Shown: positions 17,943 to 26,372 of the stretch, piece by piece
Position numbering within the stretch: the first letter of the stretch is position 1
Layout: every line of letters starts with the position of its first letter
Source of the DNA: Lachnospiraceae bacterium
Lineage (GTDB): Bacteria; Bacillota; Clostridia; Lachnospirales; Lachnospiraceae
NCBI GenBank assembly: GCA_019421365.1
Contig: JAHZFJ010000020.1
Location: forward strand, 1-64,000
Direction of reading: 5' to 3'
Length of the DNA stretch: 64,000 bases
The notes under the pieces: generated by a model
What the model was told of the DNA's origin: nothing
Seen by the model: only the letters and a program-made list of their open reading frames with translations
The model's database searches: none
Made by a program: the position numbers and the translations under genes

Positions 17943-18644
17943 ATGCAAATATCAAAAAGACTTGGTGCAGCAGTAGCACTGGTAACTAAAAATAATCGTG
18001 TGGCGGATATTGGTTGTGATCATGCGTATACATCTATATATCTTGTAGAAAATAAAATTGCTTCCAAAGTAATAGCTTGTGATATTAATAAAGGGCCATT
18101 ACAACGGGCAAAAGAGAACATAGCTAGGTACGGATATAGTGATATAATTGAGACTAGATTGTCTGATGGTGCTAAAAAGATAGTACCCGGTGAAGTTGAT
18201 ACATTACTTGTGTCAGGTATGGGTGGTGGATTGGTTGTCAAGATCCTATCCGATAGTAAAGAAGTAGTAGAGAACTGCTCTGAATTAATATTACAGCCAC
18301 AATCAGAAATCTTCCTAGTAAGAAAATACCTCCATGAGATTGGGTATGAAATTACAGATGAGAATATGGTTATTGATGAAGGTAAATATTATGTGATGAT
18401 GCGTGCAACAAAGTCAGATTGTCAACAAAGATACTCAGATGAAGTATGTTATCAATATGGAGCCAAATTATTAAAGAGTAAGAATGAGATATTATATCAA
18501 TATTTGAACAAAGAAAAAGCAACATATGAGGGCATACTGCATAAATTACTTAAGACGCAAACAGAACATTCTAAGAAGAGGGAAGACGAAATTAAGCAAC
18601 AATTAGAATATATAGTAGAAGGATTACGATATTATGAAGTGTAA
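17943..18644 (+). CDS. trmK: tRNA (adenine(22)-N1)-methyltransferase
   Basis: Methylates A22 in the D-loop region of certain tRNAs, using S-adenosylmethionine. The Rossmann motif I reads VADIGCDHAYTSIYLV (about residues 21-36); VSGMGGGLVV (about 90-99) and LILQPQSE (about 114-121) are family hallmarks. 233 residues fit. The neighbours support it: rpoD upstream and the Nif3-like gene overlapping its end by 11 nt is the classic Firmicute order. Confidence 0.92.
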   Translation: MQISKRLGAAVALVTKNNRVADIGCDHAYTSIYLVENKIASKVIACDINKGPLQRAKENIARYGYSDIIETRLSDGAKKIVPGEVDTLLVSGMGGGLVVKILSDSKEVVENCSELILQPQSEIFLVRKYLHEIGYEITDENMVIDEGKYYVMMRATKSDCQQRYSDEVCYQYGAKLLKSKNEILYQYLNKEKATYEGILHKLLKTQTEHSKKREDEIKQQLEYIVEGLRYYEV

Positions 18645-19407
18645 AGATATAATTAAACAACTAGAGACAATTGCCCCAGTTCACTATGCGGAAAAATGGG
18701 ACAATGTAGGATTAATAGTAGGTGATGAGGAACAAGAAGTGCATAAAGTACTTATTGCACTAGATCCATCTACAGAAGTAATTGAACAGGCGATTGAGCA
18801 ACAATGTGATATGATTATTACCCATCATCCATTGATTTTTTCACCGATGAAGAAGATTACAAATAATGATTTTATTGGTAAACGTATTCTAAGTATGATG
18901 AATAATTCAATAGCATATTATGCTATGCATACCAATATGGATATTGCTATTATGGCAGATGAATCAGCTGCAATGGTTGGACTAAAGGATACTGTAGCAT
19001 TAGAACAGGTAGAACCTAGCAACCAACATGTTGGAATTGGACGTTTTGGGAATTTAGTAATTGCAATGTCACTACTTGAATTAGCTAAAGCGGTTAAGAA
19101 ACAATTTCATCTTGATGATGTCCGAGTAGTTGGCGATTTAACAAAAGAAATAAAAAAAGTTGCAATTTCCACAGGTTCAGGTGAAGACTTTATTGAGAAT
19201 GCCATACAGATGGGAGCTGATGTTCTTATAACTGGTGATATAAGGCATCACAAAGCGCTTGATGCAATTGAAAGAAATCTAAGCATCATTGACGCTGGGC
19301 ATTATGGAACTGAGCGTTTCATGGTAGAATGGCTATGCGCTCATCTTGAAGTTAATAACGTTACTGTTATGGCGGCAAAGGAGCAATCACCTTTCAAAAT
19401 TATATAG
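18634..19407 (+). CDS. Nif3-like dinuclear metal centre protein (GTP cyclohydrolase I type 2 family)
   Basis: Conserved hexameric protein with a two-metal site; the biochemical role is unsettled in the family. Metal-site motifs are visible: ITHHPLIF (about 63-70), HTNMD (about 105-109) and DAGHYGTERFMVEWL near the C-terminus. 257 residues are the short form without the central insert. It overlaps trmK by 11 nt, implying translational coupling, and precedes the nucleoside kinase by 12 nt. Confidence 0.92.
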   Translation: MKCKDIIKQLETIAPVHYAEKWDNVGLIVGDEEQEVHKVLIALDPSTEVIEQAIEQQCDMIITHHPLIFSPMKKITNNDFIGKRILSMMNNSIAYYAMHTNMDIAIMADESAAMVGLKDTVALEQVEPSNQHVGIGRFGNLVIAMSLLELAKAVKKQFHLDDVRVVGDLTKEIKKVAISTGSGEDFIENAIQMGADVLITGDIRHHKALDAIERNLSIIDAGHYGTERFMVEWLCAHLEVNNVTVMAAKEQSPFKII

Positions 19408-19419
19408 AGGAGATAATAT

Positions 19420-21081
19420 ATGAGTATAAATGTAATTATTAATGGAGAAACCAAAGTTTACGAAGATAATACTAGTCTATTAGATATAAGCAAAGACTAT
19501 CAAAAAGACTATAAAAATGATATTATACTAGCTTTTGTTGATAATAAACTTAGAGAATTATTTAAAACAGTTAACAAAGACTGTACAGTACGATTTGTGA
19601 CAACGAAAGAACCAGCAGGTAGAAAAACATATAAGAGAGGTATGACACTAGTACTTCTTAAGGCAATTCATGATGAAATTGGAAATCAGAATGTTGAAAA
19701 AGTACTAGTAGAGTATGCAATAGGGCCGGGTTATTATTGCGAGATAAAATCAGATGCTGTGTTAGATGAAGCGTTAATTGAAAGAATCGAAGCCCGTATG
19801 AGAAAAATCATTGCAGATGATATACCGTTCCAAAAGAGAAGTATTACAACGGATGAAGCAATTGAATTATTCAGAAATTACCGTATGTATGACAAAGAGA
19901 AATTATTCCGCTATCGTCGTGTGTCTAAAGCAAATATCTATAAACTTGGTGGATTTGAAGACTATTTCTATGGATATATGCCACCAAGAACTGGTATGTT
20001 ACAGTATTTCAAATTGTATAAATATGATGAAGGTTTAATTATGCAATTACCTAGTGATGAAGATCCAAGAGTGGTACCACCTTTTGCACCAAGACACAAG
20101 CTATTCGGAGTATTAAAAGAATCGAATCGTTGGGGCAATACTATGAAGATCGAAACAGTTGGAGCGCTTAATGACGTAATCTGTAAAGGTGAGATCAATG
20201 ATTTGATTCTTGTTCAAGAAGCACTCCAAGAGAAGAAAATTGGAGAGATAGCAGAGCAGATTGTAGCAGATCGAACTAAAAAATTTATTATGATATCAGG
20301 CCCATCCTCATCAGGTAAAACAACTTTCTCACACCGTCTATCTATCGAATTGCGTACACATGGATTAAATCCGTTACCAATTGCGCTAGATAATTACTTT
20401 GTAGAACGAGTTAATACCCCTTTAGATGAAGAGGGTAATCCTAATTTTGAGTGTTTAGAAGCAATTGACGTCGAACAATTCAACACTGATATGATGAAGT
20501 TATTGAATGGGGAACGAGTTGAAATACCAACGTATAACTTCAAATTAGGTAAGCGTGAATATAAGGGCAACTATCAACAACTTGGCAAGGATGATATATT
20601 AGTTATTGAAGGTATTCATGGTTTAAATGATAAGTTGTCACATTCTCTTCCAAAAGAAAGCAAATTTAAGATCTACATAAGTGCTTTAACGCAGTTGAAT
20701 ATCGATGAGCATAATCGTATTCCAACAACTGATGGTAGATTGATTCGAAGAATGGTAAGAGATGCAAGAACAAGAGGAACTTCGGCAAAAGAAACGATAG
20801 CGATGTGGCCATCGGTACGAAGAGGAGAAGAAGAGAATATCTTCCCGTTCCAAGAAGAAGCAGATGTTATGTTCAATTCAGCGCTAATCTATGAGCTAGC
20901 TATTCTTAAATTATATGCGGAACCAATTTTGTTTGGGATTGACCGTGACTGTCCAGAATATGTTGAGGCTAAACGTCTATTAAAATTCTTGGATTATTTC
21001 ATAGGTGTTAGTCCAGATGAAGTACCTCGTAATTCTATAATACGAGAATTCATAGGGGGAAGTTATTTTAAAGTAGATTAA
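19420..21081 (+). CDS. TGS-domain nucleoside (uridine-type) kinase
   Basis: Predicted to phosphorylate a nucleoside with ATP or GTP. Residues 1-60 form a TGS/ubiquitin-like domain, and about 70-200 resemble the second additional domain of threonyl-tRNA synthetase (KRGMTLVLLKAIHDE region). From about 285 a PRK/uridine kinase domain follows with P-loop GPSSSGKTT (294-302), DNYF and EGIHGLND. The 553-residue ThrRS-like N-terminus plus kinase fusion is widespread in clostridia. Third gene of the trmK operon, ended by a terminator. Exact substrate not determinable. Confidence 0.88.
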   Translation: MSINVIINGETKVYEDNTSLLDISKDYQKDYKNDIILAFVDNKLRELFKTVNKDCTVRFVTTKEPAGRKTYKRGMTLVLLKAIHDEIGNQNVEKVLVEYAIGPGYYCEIKSDAVLDEALIERIEARMRKIIADDIPFQKRSITTDEAIELFRNYRMYDKEKLFRYRRVSKANIYKLGGFEDYFYGYMPPRTGMLQYFKLYKYDEGLIMQLPSDEDPRVVPPFAPRHKLFGVLKESNRWGNTMKIETVGALNDVICKGEINDLILVQEALQEKKIGEIAEQIVADRTKKFIMISGPSSSGKTTFSHRLSIELRTHGLNPLPIALDNYFVERVNTPLDEEGNPNFECLEAIDVEQFNTDMMKLLNGERVEIPTYNFKLGKREYKGNYQQLGKDDILVIEGIHGLNDKLSHSLPKESKFKIYISALTQLNIDEHNRIPTTDGRLIRRMVRDARTRGTSAKETIAMWPSVRRGEEENIFPFQEEADVMFNSALIYELAILKLYAEPILFGIDRDCPEYVEAKRLLKFLDYFIGVSPDEVPRNSIIREFIGGSYFKVD

Positions 21082-21104
21082 GATAGAATCATATTGCATT
21101 AAAA

Positions 21105-21145
21105 AAAGTAACTGTTCATACTTTAGAGGAATGAGCAGTTACTTT
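21105..21145 (+). terminator. Terminator after the nucleoside kinase
   Basis: AAAGTAACTG pairs with CAGTTACTTT, with an inner TTCAT/ATGAG pairing. It stops transcription before convergent rnpB. Confidence 0.8.
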
Positions 21146-21181
21146 CTTATATTTAGAATTATTATATTCGTAATTATTTAC

Positions 21182-21528
21182 GTGAGCAGCACTATAAGCC
21201 GAGTTCTGTATTAGATGATTATCTATCTAGTCTTACTGTTGCCAATAAGCTCAAGCGACCAACCCGAAAGCACGGCGGGCAACCGTATTACTCTCTATTC
21301 GGTCTTGCTTCGAGTGGGGTTTACATAGCCATTCTTGTTACCAAGAATGCGGTAGTCTCTTACTCTACCTTTCCATCCTTACCAAACGAATTTGGCGGTA
21401 TATCTCTGTTGCACTAGCCTTGGAGTCACCTCCACCGGACGTTATCCGGCACCCTGCCCTGTGAAGCCCGGACTTTCCTCACCTAAGACCTTTCGGTACT
21501 AATAGGCGCAATCATCTGTGCTACTCAC
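21182..21528 (-). ncRNA. rnpB: RNase P RNA, bacterial type A
   Basis: Catalytic RNA that trims tRNA 5' ends. On the minus strand the conserved GAGGAAAGTCCGGGC block and the 3' ACAGAACTCGGCTTAT block (with its ATAAGCC region) are present. The ends GTGAGTAGCAC and GTGCTGCTCAC pair to form helix P1, which fixes the limits at 21528 (5') and 21182 (3'), about 347 nt. GGTGCCGGATAACGTCCGG is also typical. Type A is the form used by this branch of Clostridia. Confidence 0.95.
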
Positions 21529-21536
21529 AAGGATAT

Positions 21537-21565
21537 ATTCTATCATGAATTAAACAAGTTGTAAA
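21537..21565 (-). promoter_or_regulatory. rnpB promoter
   Basis: On the minus strand: TTTACA, 17-nt spacer, TAGAAT, with the RNA 5' end 8-9 nt further on. Fits a sigma-A promoter. Confidence 0.8.
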
Positions 21566-21705
21566 TTAAAAAAATAAATTTTGAATATGTATTAGATTTT
21601 GTACAATAACAATTCAAAAAATTAACATTTTATTCAGAATTTGGACATATATATATAAGCATGGGTGATTTTTGATTGTAAACAGGTGACTAAGGAGGAG
21701 AAATT

Positions 21706-22452
21706 ATGAATTTATTACAAACACCTTTAACTTTACTAGAGATTGAGCGACTACTTGAGAAGGAGCTTAGAAATGAGGAGAAGGATTACCGAATTATTGG
21801 TGATTTAGACCTTAGCTATGAGGAGTATTGTTTCCTTACACTGAAAGCAAAGGGGCTTCAGCGATATGAGAACAATTTGGTTATGCTTGAGAAGTACAGA
21901 TTTGTTGTCCTAGTTTCGTGGGTATTTTCAATGCGTTATGCCAACATTGAAAAGGTAAATTACGAAACTATGTATAGAGAGATTAATAATTTACAACAAC
22001 ACATTATGAGAAAAACAATTAGTATTATAGCGGGGACGTTTGAAGAGTATGGAATTTATACATATGGTTTAGATATCTATTCATTGGAAGGATTATTTGA
22101 ATTAATTGGAATTCATTCAGGAATTCCGAATAGAGTCCATGAACGATTATTTAATATATTAGAAGAATCATTAAATTATAAGGATATGAATCGATTTGAA
22201 CAGCAATTAATGTTAGAGTTAGAACCTAGAATGACAGCCATATATGAATATATGGAAGAAGATACGAAAAAAAAGTTGTTTCATGAAACAAGAGAGATCT
22301 TTATCGATTGTAGAATGAATAATTTAACAATTGAAGAATTACAAGATAAATATGTTTATGCATCAAAGAGTATATTGATTAACCTTGTACAGTGGTGCGA
22401 TGAGATAGAATACTATCAAGATCAAAATGAAATGAGAGTCTTGTATAAATAA
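21706..22452 (+). CDS. Hypothetical protein, helical, DUF6179-like at best
   Basis: A 248-residue protein, mostly alpha-helical, Leu/Glu-rich, with no signal peptide or membrane span. AAGGAGG precedes the ATG. No catalytic motif or known domain is recognised; the DUF6179 comparison is only a loose memory and should not be relied upon. Standing between rnpB and a FliK-like gene of opposite orientation, it gives no functional hint by context. It ends at a bidirectional hairpin. Confidence 0.6.
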   Translation: MNLLQTPLTLLEIERLLEKELRNEEKDYRIIGDLDLSYEEYCFLTLKAKGLQRYENNLVMLEKYRFVVLVSWVFSMRYANIEKVNYETMYREINNLQQHIMRKTISIIAGTFEEYGIYTYGLDIYSLEGLFELIGIHSGIPNRVHERLFNILEESLNYKDMNRFEQQLMLELEPRMTAIYEYMEEDTKKKLFHETREIFIDCRMNNLTIEELQDKYVYASKSILINLVQWCDEIEYYQDQNEMRVLYK

Positions 22453-22464
22453 TTAAAGCTATTT

Positions 22465-22498
22465 GGCTCCAATAGTAAAAAGGTTTACTATTAGAGCC
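22465..22498. terminator. Hairpin between convergent genes
   Basis: GGCTC plus AATAGTAAA pairs with TTTACTATT plus GAGCC around a 4-nt loop, between stops at 22452 (+) and 22540 (-). T-tracts are modest on both sides. Confidence 0.7.
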
Positions 22499-22539
22499 TA
22501 CTTTATGCTAAATGCATGTTAATAGAACGAAGATTGAAG

Positions 22540-24432
22540 TTATGCTCGGATATCAAAAGAATAGCGTTTAAGTGATGATGTAGGTTGATCTTTTTCTATG
22601 ATATCCTTAACGATATCTACTTCCTTCTGGCGTTCGATAAATTCTGTTTGAAGTAAATAGCCATTACGAGTCATGGCTTCTTCTAATAAATCGATATTAT
22701 TTCTTAAAAGACTAGTTGAAAAATCATCTGACATATAGAATTTGGCTTCAACATTACCGCGAGTTAAAGTGATGTGGATATCAGTGGGTCCAAGGTTCTC
22801 CATGTCTAGATGTAATAAGACGCTAATGCTATCTGGTTTCTCTTGTAAGTTCTTCTTTTTCGTATAAACATACAAATCACTATGAACAAATTGATCTTTC
22901 ATCTTGATTGGTAATTGTACATAAGGAAAGAGTTGATTTAATACCTTCATAAATTCCATATTCTCTTGGAAATTCTGTGTAGTTGCACTTAACTGTGTGA
23001 ACGCGTCTTTTAGCCCTGTATTTTGAAGGAGATCTCTTAATGCATTAATTTGATTATAGGTTGTATCATAGTAATCATTCACTTTATTATCTGCAATGTC
23101 ATTCGTTGTTAATGACATCGAGCTTCGAATGTGTTCTTTTAAGACCCATTGAAAAACTTGAGTAGAATATAATGTTTTCGCATCAAGAGAGTTCGTAGCT
23201 GGTAGAGCAGTTTTGATAGCGTGCAGCAATGAATTCGTTCCTATTTGTCCGTCTACTATTCCATCACGAATATCTTGTGCTAGTGGGAAATCAACAAGTG
23301 CTAAAGCGAGAGTTTGACGATTTTGTAGACTTAAGAATGTTGATAATTCATTGTTATTAAATTGCTGATTTGTAAACTGCTCAAGAATATGCCTAATAAT
23401 AGGAGCTTGGAATGCATCAGTCAATGTTGTGGTTCCATTATTAGGGGAGGCATCTGACTCTAATAGAGTGTTTTGTAATTCATAATCCATTTGTTCTGCT
23501 ATTGTAATGCTGTTTTGAATACAATCAACAACATCACGTAAGGAAGCAGTTTGGTTTTGGATTGCTTCTGATAATGAGTCTGTTAGTGCAAAAGGTCTTA
23601 GGATATCTAATAGTGTAGAGATTTCGCTCTTAGAACTAATAACAGAGGATAAAGGTATTTCCGTTGTTGCATCATTCTTTAAAAAGATATCCATAAGTCC
23701 CTCATTAATAGCAAGGAAGTTTTTTGATGTAGTAAAGGTACTCACCTTGTCAAGAAGCTTTGGAATCTCGTCCGCTATTGTACCAATTTCCTTGCTTAAT
23801 CGGTGTTCAAAATTCCGATAGTTTTCAAATTGTGTAGCTGTAGCATTCGAGATAGGTATATTATGTTTATTCATAAGTACAAGAGTACTTATAGAAGCAT
23901 TTTTATTCAGTAAAGATTGTTGGAAGATTTTTTGAATGGTTTGTTTGTCGATAGACATATGATTATTCAATAATTCAAATACAATCATTTGATTTCGTTC
24001 ACTCTTTTGTAAACCAGCTTCTTCTAGTGCTTTGTTTATGGTAGCCAATCTAGCTTGTGACGGCTTTACCGATATCGCACGAAGAGCAATTCCATCTTCT
24101 GTTTCAACCGCTTTGAAAGTCGCAGTCTGCCCGATGGTTAGTTCTGGGTCGCCCTGAAGAGGATAGGTAAGGGTTTCACCTAGGTCCACCTTGATTGATA
24201 CGGTATCATTCCTAATATCAGTAACTTCGCCACGTATAATCTGGCCTTTATCTATCAATATCTGCCCAGTAGCAGAATAACTAAGATTACTGTTCACAGC
24301 ACTAGCAGTACCAGATGGTGAACCAGCTGTCGTTTGGAATGTAGAAGTTTGTCCGGTAGACGGACGTTTCTTTGGTGTCATGTTGCTTGGATTCGAGCCA
24401 ACATTTCCAATTGTATTATTCGATAAACTCAT
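22540..24432 (-). CDS. Flagellar hook-length control (FliK)-like protein
   Basis: Probable secreted or surface-assembly protein related to FliK. The ATG at 24432 lies 8 nt after AAAGGAG, giving 630 residues; a TTG at 24450 overlaps that site. The first 50 residues are Ser/Thr/Asn-rich and disordered. Then comes a small beta domain (GQIIRGEVTDIRNDTVSIKV, about 60-115), a long helical Gln/Asn-rich middle, and a C-terminal domain (about 530-605) with LDMENLGPTDIHITLTRGNV, the pattern of the FliK C-terminal hook domain. No flagellar operon is adjacent. The family call rests on the C-terminus only. Confidence 0.65.
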   Translation of the reverse strand: MSLSNNTIGNVGSNPSNMTPKKRPSTGQTSTFQTTAGSPSGTASAVNSNLSYSATGQILIDKGQIIRGEVTDIRNDTVSIKVDLGETLTYPLQGDPELTIGQTATFKAVETEDGIALRAISVKPSQARLATINKALEEAGLQKSERNQMIVFELLNNHMSIDKQTIQKIFQQSLLNKNASISTLVLMNKHNIPISNATATQFENYRNFEHRLSKEIGTIADEIPKLLDKVSTFTTSKNFLAINEGLMDIFLKNDATTEIPLSSVISSKSEISTLLDILRPFALTDSLSEAIQNQTASLRDVVDCIQNSITIAEQMDYELQNTLLESDASPNNGTTTLTDAFQAPIIRHILEQFTNQQFNNNELSTFLSLQNRQTLALALVDFPLAQDIRDGIVDGQIGTNSLLHAIKTALPATNSLDAKTLYSTQVFQWVLKEHIRSSMSLTTNDIADNKVNDYYDTTYNQINALRDLLQNTGLKDAFTQLSATTQNFQENMEFMKVLNQLFPYVQLPIKMKDQFVHSDLYVYTKKKNLQEKPDSISVLLHLDMENLGPTDIHITLTRGNVEAKFYMSDDFSTSLLRNNIDLLEEAMTRNGYLLQTEFIERQKEVDIVKDIIEKDQPTSSLKRYSFDIRA

Positions 24433-24761
24433 CGTTGGTGCTCCTTTCAAGCTTTTAGGTGATACTTAATTGGGATGATTTTCACAATAAAGTATGTTGA
24501 TAATATATATATCGTACTATATATCTAGATATATAAGTATACAATATATATTATATTTGGACAAGTATGACGCAATCTATTTCATTGAGTCAATAGAGAG
24601 GCTAACATGAAATTTATCTTGAAAGCTGGTTTGATAGACTATATAATAAAGTGGAAATAATTAGATATTGTAAGATGGGAGTATATCGAAATATTAGAAT
24701 TGTTGTGTGTTAAGTAAATTTCGGAAGAAATATTTATAACTAGTAATGAGAGGTAAAACAT
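24433..24761. other. Divergent intergenic region with a perfect palindrome
   Basis: Very AT-rich. The 18-bp perfect palindrome TATATATCTAGATATATA lies at 24518-24535 and could be an operator or a DNA-bending site for the divergent promoters. No gene is seen. Confidence 0.5.
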
Positions 24762-25388
24762 ATGATAAGATTTGTAGCGTTTACAGATTTACATTATGAC
24801 CTTATTCATGATGGAGATATGAGGATAGAAGAACTGATTTCTACCGTAAAGAAAGAAAAAGTTGATTTTATTATTTCTTTAGGGGACTTATGTCATCCTT
24901 CTGAAGAGAATAGGAAAGTTATTCAGCAATTAAATCGTTCAGGAGTAACTGTTTATTATGTAATAGGAAATCGTGATTCAGATTTCTTTATGCAAGATGA
25001 AGTGGAGAAGTTTTATAATATTAGAAAGGATTACTATTCATTTGTAATAGAAGAGACAAAGTTTATTGTTTTAAATTCTTGTTATATACAAGGTAAAGAT
25101 TCGTATCAATATTTTAAAAGGAATTATGATAATACAAATGATATGTTTCCAGTTATCCCAGAAGTTGAACGTCAATGGTTGATTCAAGAGATGCAGGATC
25201 CAGGACTAAATTATGTAGTTTTTTCACATCATAGTTTGGCTAATGATTTTATGCAAAGAGGAATTGCAAATAGGGAGGAAAATGTGGGAATTGGGGCATT
25301 ATTGAATGGAGTATCTACAAAACCTAAGGTGTCTGACTTTAGTTTAGAGGAGAAAATACAATATGAAAATATCATTAATACCGTTTGA
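24762..25388 (+). CDS. Metallophosphoesterase-like protein, probably internally deleted
   Basis: Calcineurin-type phosphoesterase. Metal-site motifs in the first part are intact: DLHYD (about 9-13), SLGDLCHP (about 45-52), GNRDSD (about 73-78), FSHHSL (about 155-160). The next expected motif, a GHxH-type pair near the C-terminus, is absent. After ANREE (about 172) the protein jumps to VGIGALLNGVSTKPKV, which looks like the C-terminal end of the same family. The simplest reading is an in-frame loss of some 60-100 codons, leaving a 208-residue product that probably cannot hold both metals. Its end overlaps the GNAT gene by 26 nt. Confidence 0.7.
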   Translation: MIRFVAFTDLHYDLIHDGDMRIEELISTVKKEKVDFIISLGDLCHPSEENRKVIQQLNRSGVTVYYVIGNRDSDFFMQDEVEKFYNIRKDYYSFVIEETKFIVLNSCYIQGKDSYQYFKRNYDNTNDMFPVIPEVERQWLIQEMQDPGLNYVVFSHHSLANDFMQRGIANREENVGIGALLNGVSTKPKVSDFSLEEKIQYENIINTV

Positions 25389-25854
25389 TCTGAATAAGGA
25401 GGTTGAGTGGAATTCATACCTTAAAGAATTTATGACATATATCTCTGAAACATGTAGTAAGGATGATAATTATTCAGAACTTATATCGTATTTGAATAGT
25501 GAGGGATACAAGATGGATACACTTGCTGTAATAAACAGAGATAGTAATCCTTTTAATGTAATGAGAATATATGCGGAGGAAATAATTGTTGGGTTCATTG
25601 ATTACATCTGTTATGTAGATGAAGATGGAAAATGTATTATTGGGAATTTCTACATATATCCTGATTTTAGAAATCAAGGGATAGGAACAGAATGTTATCG
25701 ATTGGCGGAAGTACAGTTAAGAATAGCTGGTGGTAAATTTGTAGAAATTACTCCAGAAGAGAAAGCTATTAATTTGTATGTGAGAATGGGGTATTACAAG
25801 ACTGAAAAGGTATCATCGGATAATGGATTGCCTATTTACAGAAAAGAATTATAA
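25363..25854 (+). CDS. GNAT-family N-acetyltransferase
   Basis: Transfers an acetyl group from acetyl-CoA to an unknown amine. 163 residues. The acetyl-CoA loop is visible as YPDFRNQGIGTECYRLAE (about 105-122), followed by AINLYVRMGYYKTEKV, the usual GNAT end. A GAGGAG ribosome site lies 10 nt before the ATG, inside the 3' end of the metallophosphoesterase gene. Substrate not predictable. Confidence 0.88.
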   Translation: MKISLIPFDLNKEVEWNSYLKEFMTYISETCSKDDNYSELISYLNSEGYKMDTLAVINRDSNPFNVMRIYAEEIIVGFIDYICYVDEDGKCIIGNFYIYPDFRNQGIGTECYRLAEVQLRIAGGKFVEITPEEKAINLYVRMGYYKTEKVSSDNGLPIYRKEL

Positions 25855-25890
25855 ATTCAGAATATCTTTGTTTTAAAGTGAGGTGAGAAG

Positions 25891-26298
25891 ATGAAAAGAG
25901 GAATATTTACATTAATAGTTATGTTAACCATTAGTTTTACACTTTCCGCATGTAGTGATATTGCAGAACCTATCATTTTACCGGATCTTGAGGAGGTTAT
26001 ATCAATTAAAGTTAGCGAAGATGACGATGAACTAGTATACACAGATGTTGAAGATATAAGCAGTATTATTTCAAAAATCAATGAAGCTAAAGCAACAAGC
26101 AAGCCGACAGTTCAGGATAATCCAGTTAATGTAGAAAATTATTACAGTGTTTATATTACTGCAAATGAAGAACAGTCAACTACATTATATATTTATAAGG
26201 AGAAATCCAAATGGTACATTGAACAACCATATCAAGGAATATATGAAACCGATGAAGCGATATTTGAAGATTTAGGAGGTGGTGTATTAAATGAGTAA
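25891..26298 (+). CDS. Small lipoprotein
   Basis: A 135-residue exported lipoprotein. The signal peptide MKRGIFTLIVMLTISFTLSA ends in a lipobox LSAC, so Cys21 would be lipidated and the protein anchored on the outer face of the membrane. The mature part is acidic and beta-rich (VYITANEEQSTTLYIYKEKS) and may belong to the DUF5301 group, an uncertain memory-based assignment. A GAGGTGAG ribosome site precedes the start. Its stop overlaps the start of a broken gene (26291). Confidence 0.75.
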   Translation: MKRGIFTLIVMLTISFTLSACSDIAEPIILPDLEEVISIKVSEDDDELVYTDVEDISSIISKINEAKATSKPTVQDNPVNVENYYSVYITANEEQSTTLYIYKEKSKWYIEQPYQGIYETDEAIFEDLGGGVLNE

Positions 26299-26338
26299 GG
26301 CATTATTACTAATCGATAAGCAATATATGTGTAGGTGA
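26291..26338 (+). pseudogene. Remnant of a cysteine hydrolase (isochorismatase-like) gene
   Basis: A start ATG overlaps the lipoprotein stop and has a good AGGAGGT site 9 nt upstream, yet the frame ends after 15 codons. The peptide starts MSKALLLIDKQ, the diagnostic first strand of isochorismatase-like hydrolases, including the catalytic Asp. The rest of the gene is gone. Likely the 5' stub left by a deletion. Confidence 0.5.
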
Positions 26339-26372
26339 AGAACATGAAAATATTATAGAAGGAGGAAATTAA

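Noticed and set aside
21182..21528. The region considered as a coding gene on the plus strand
   Set aside because: Conserved RNase P RNA blocks and pairing ends identify it as rnpB on the minus strand.
24518..24535. AT palindrome considered as a replication origin or attachment site
   Set aside because: No DnaA boxes, dnaA gene, integrase or duplicated sequence nearby.
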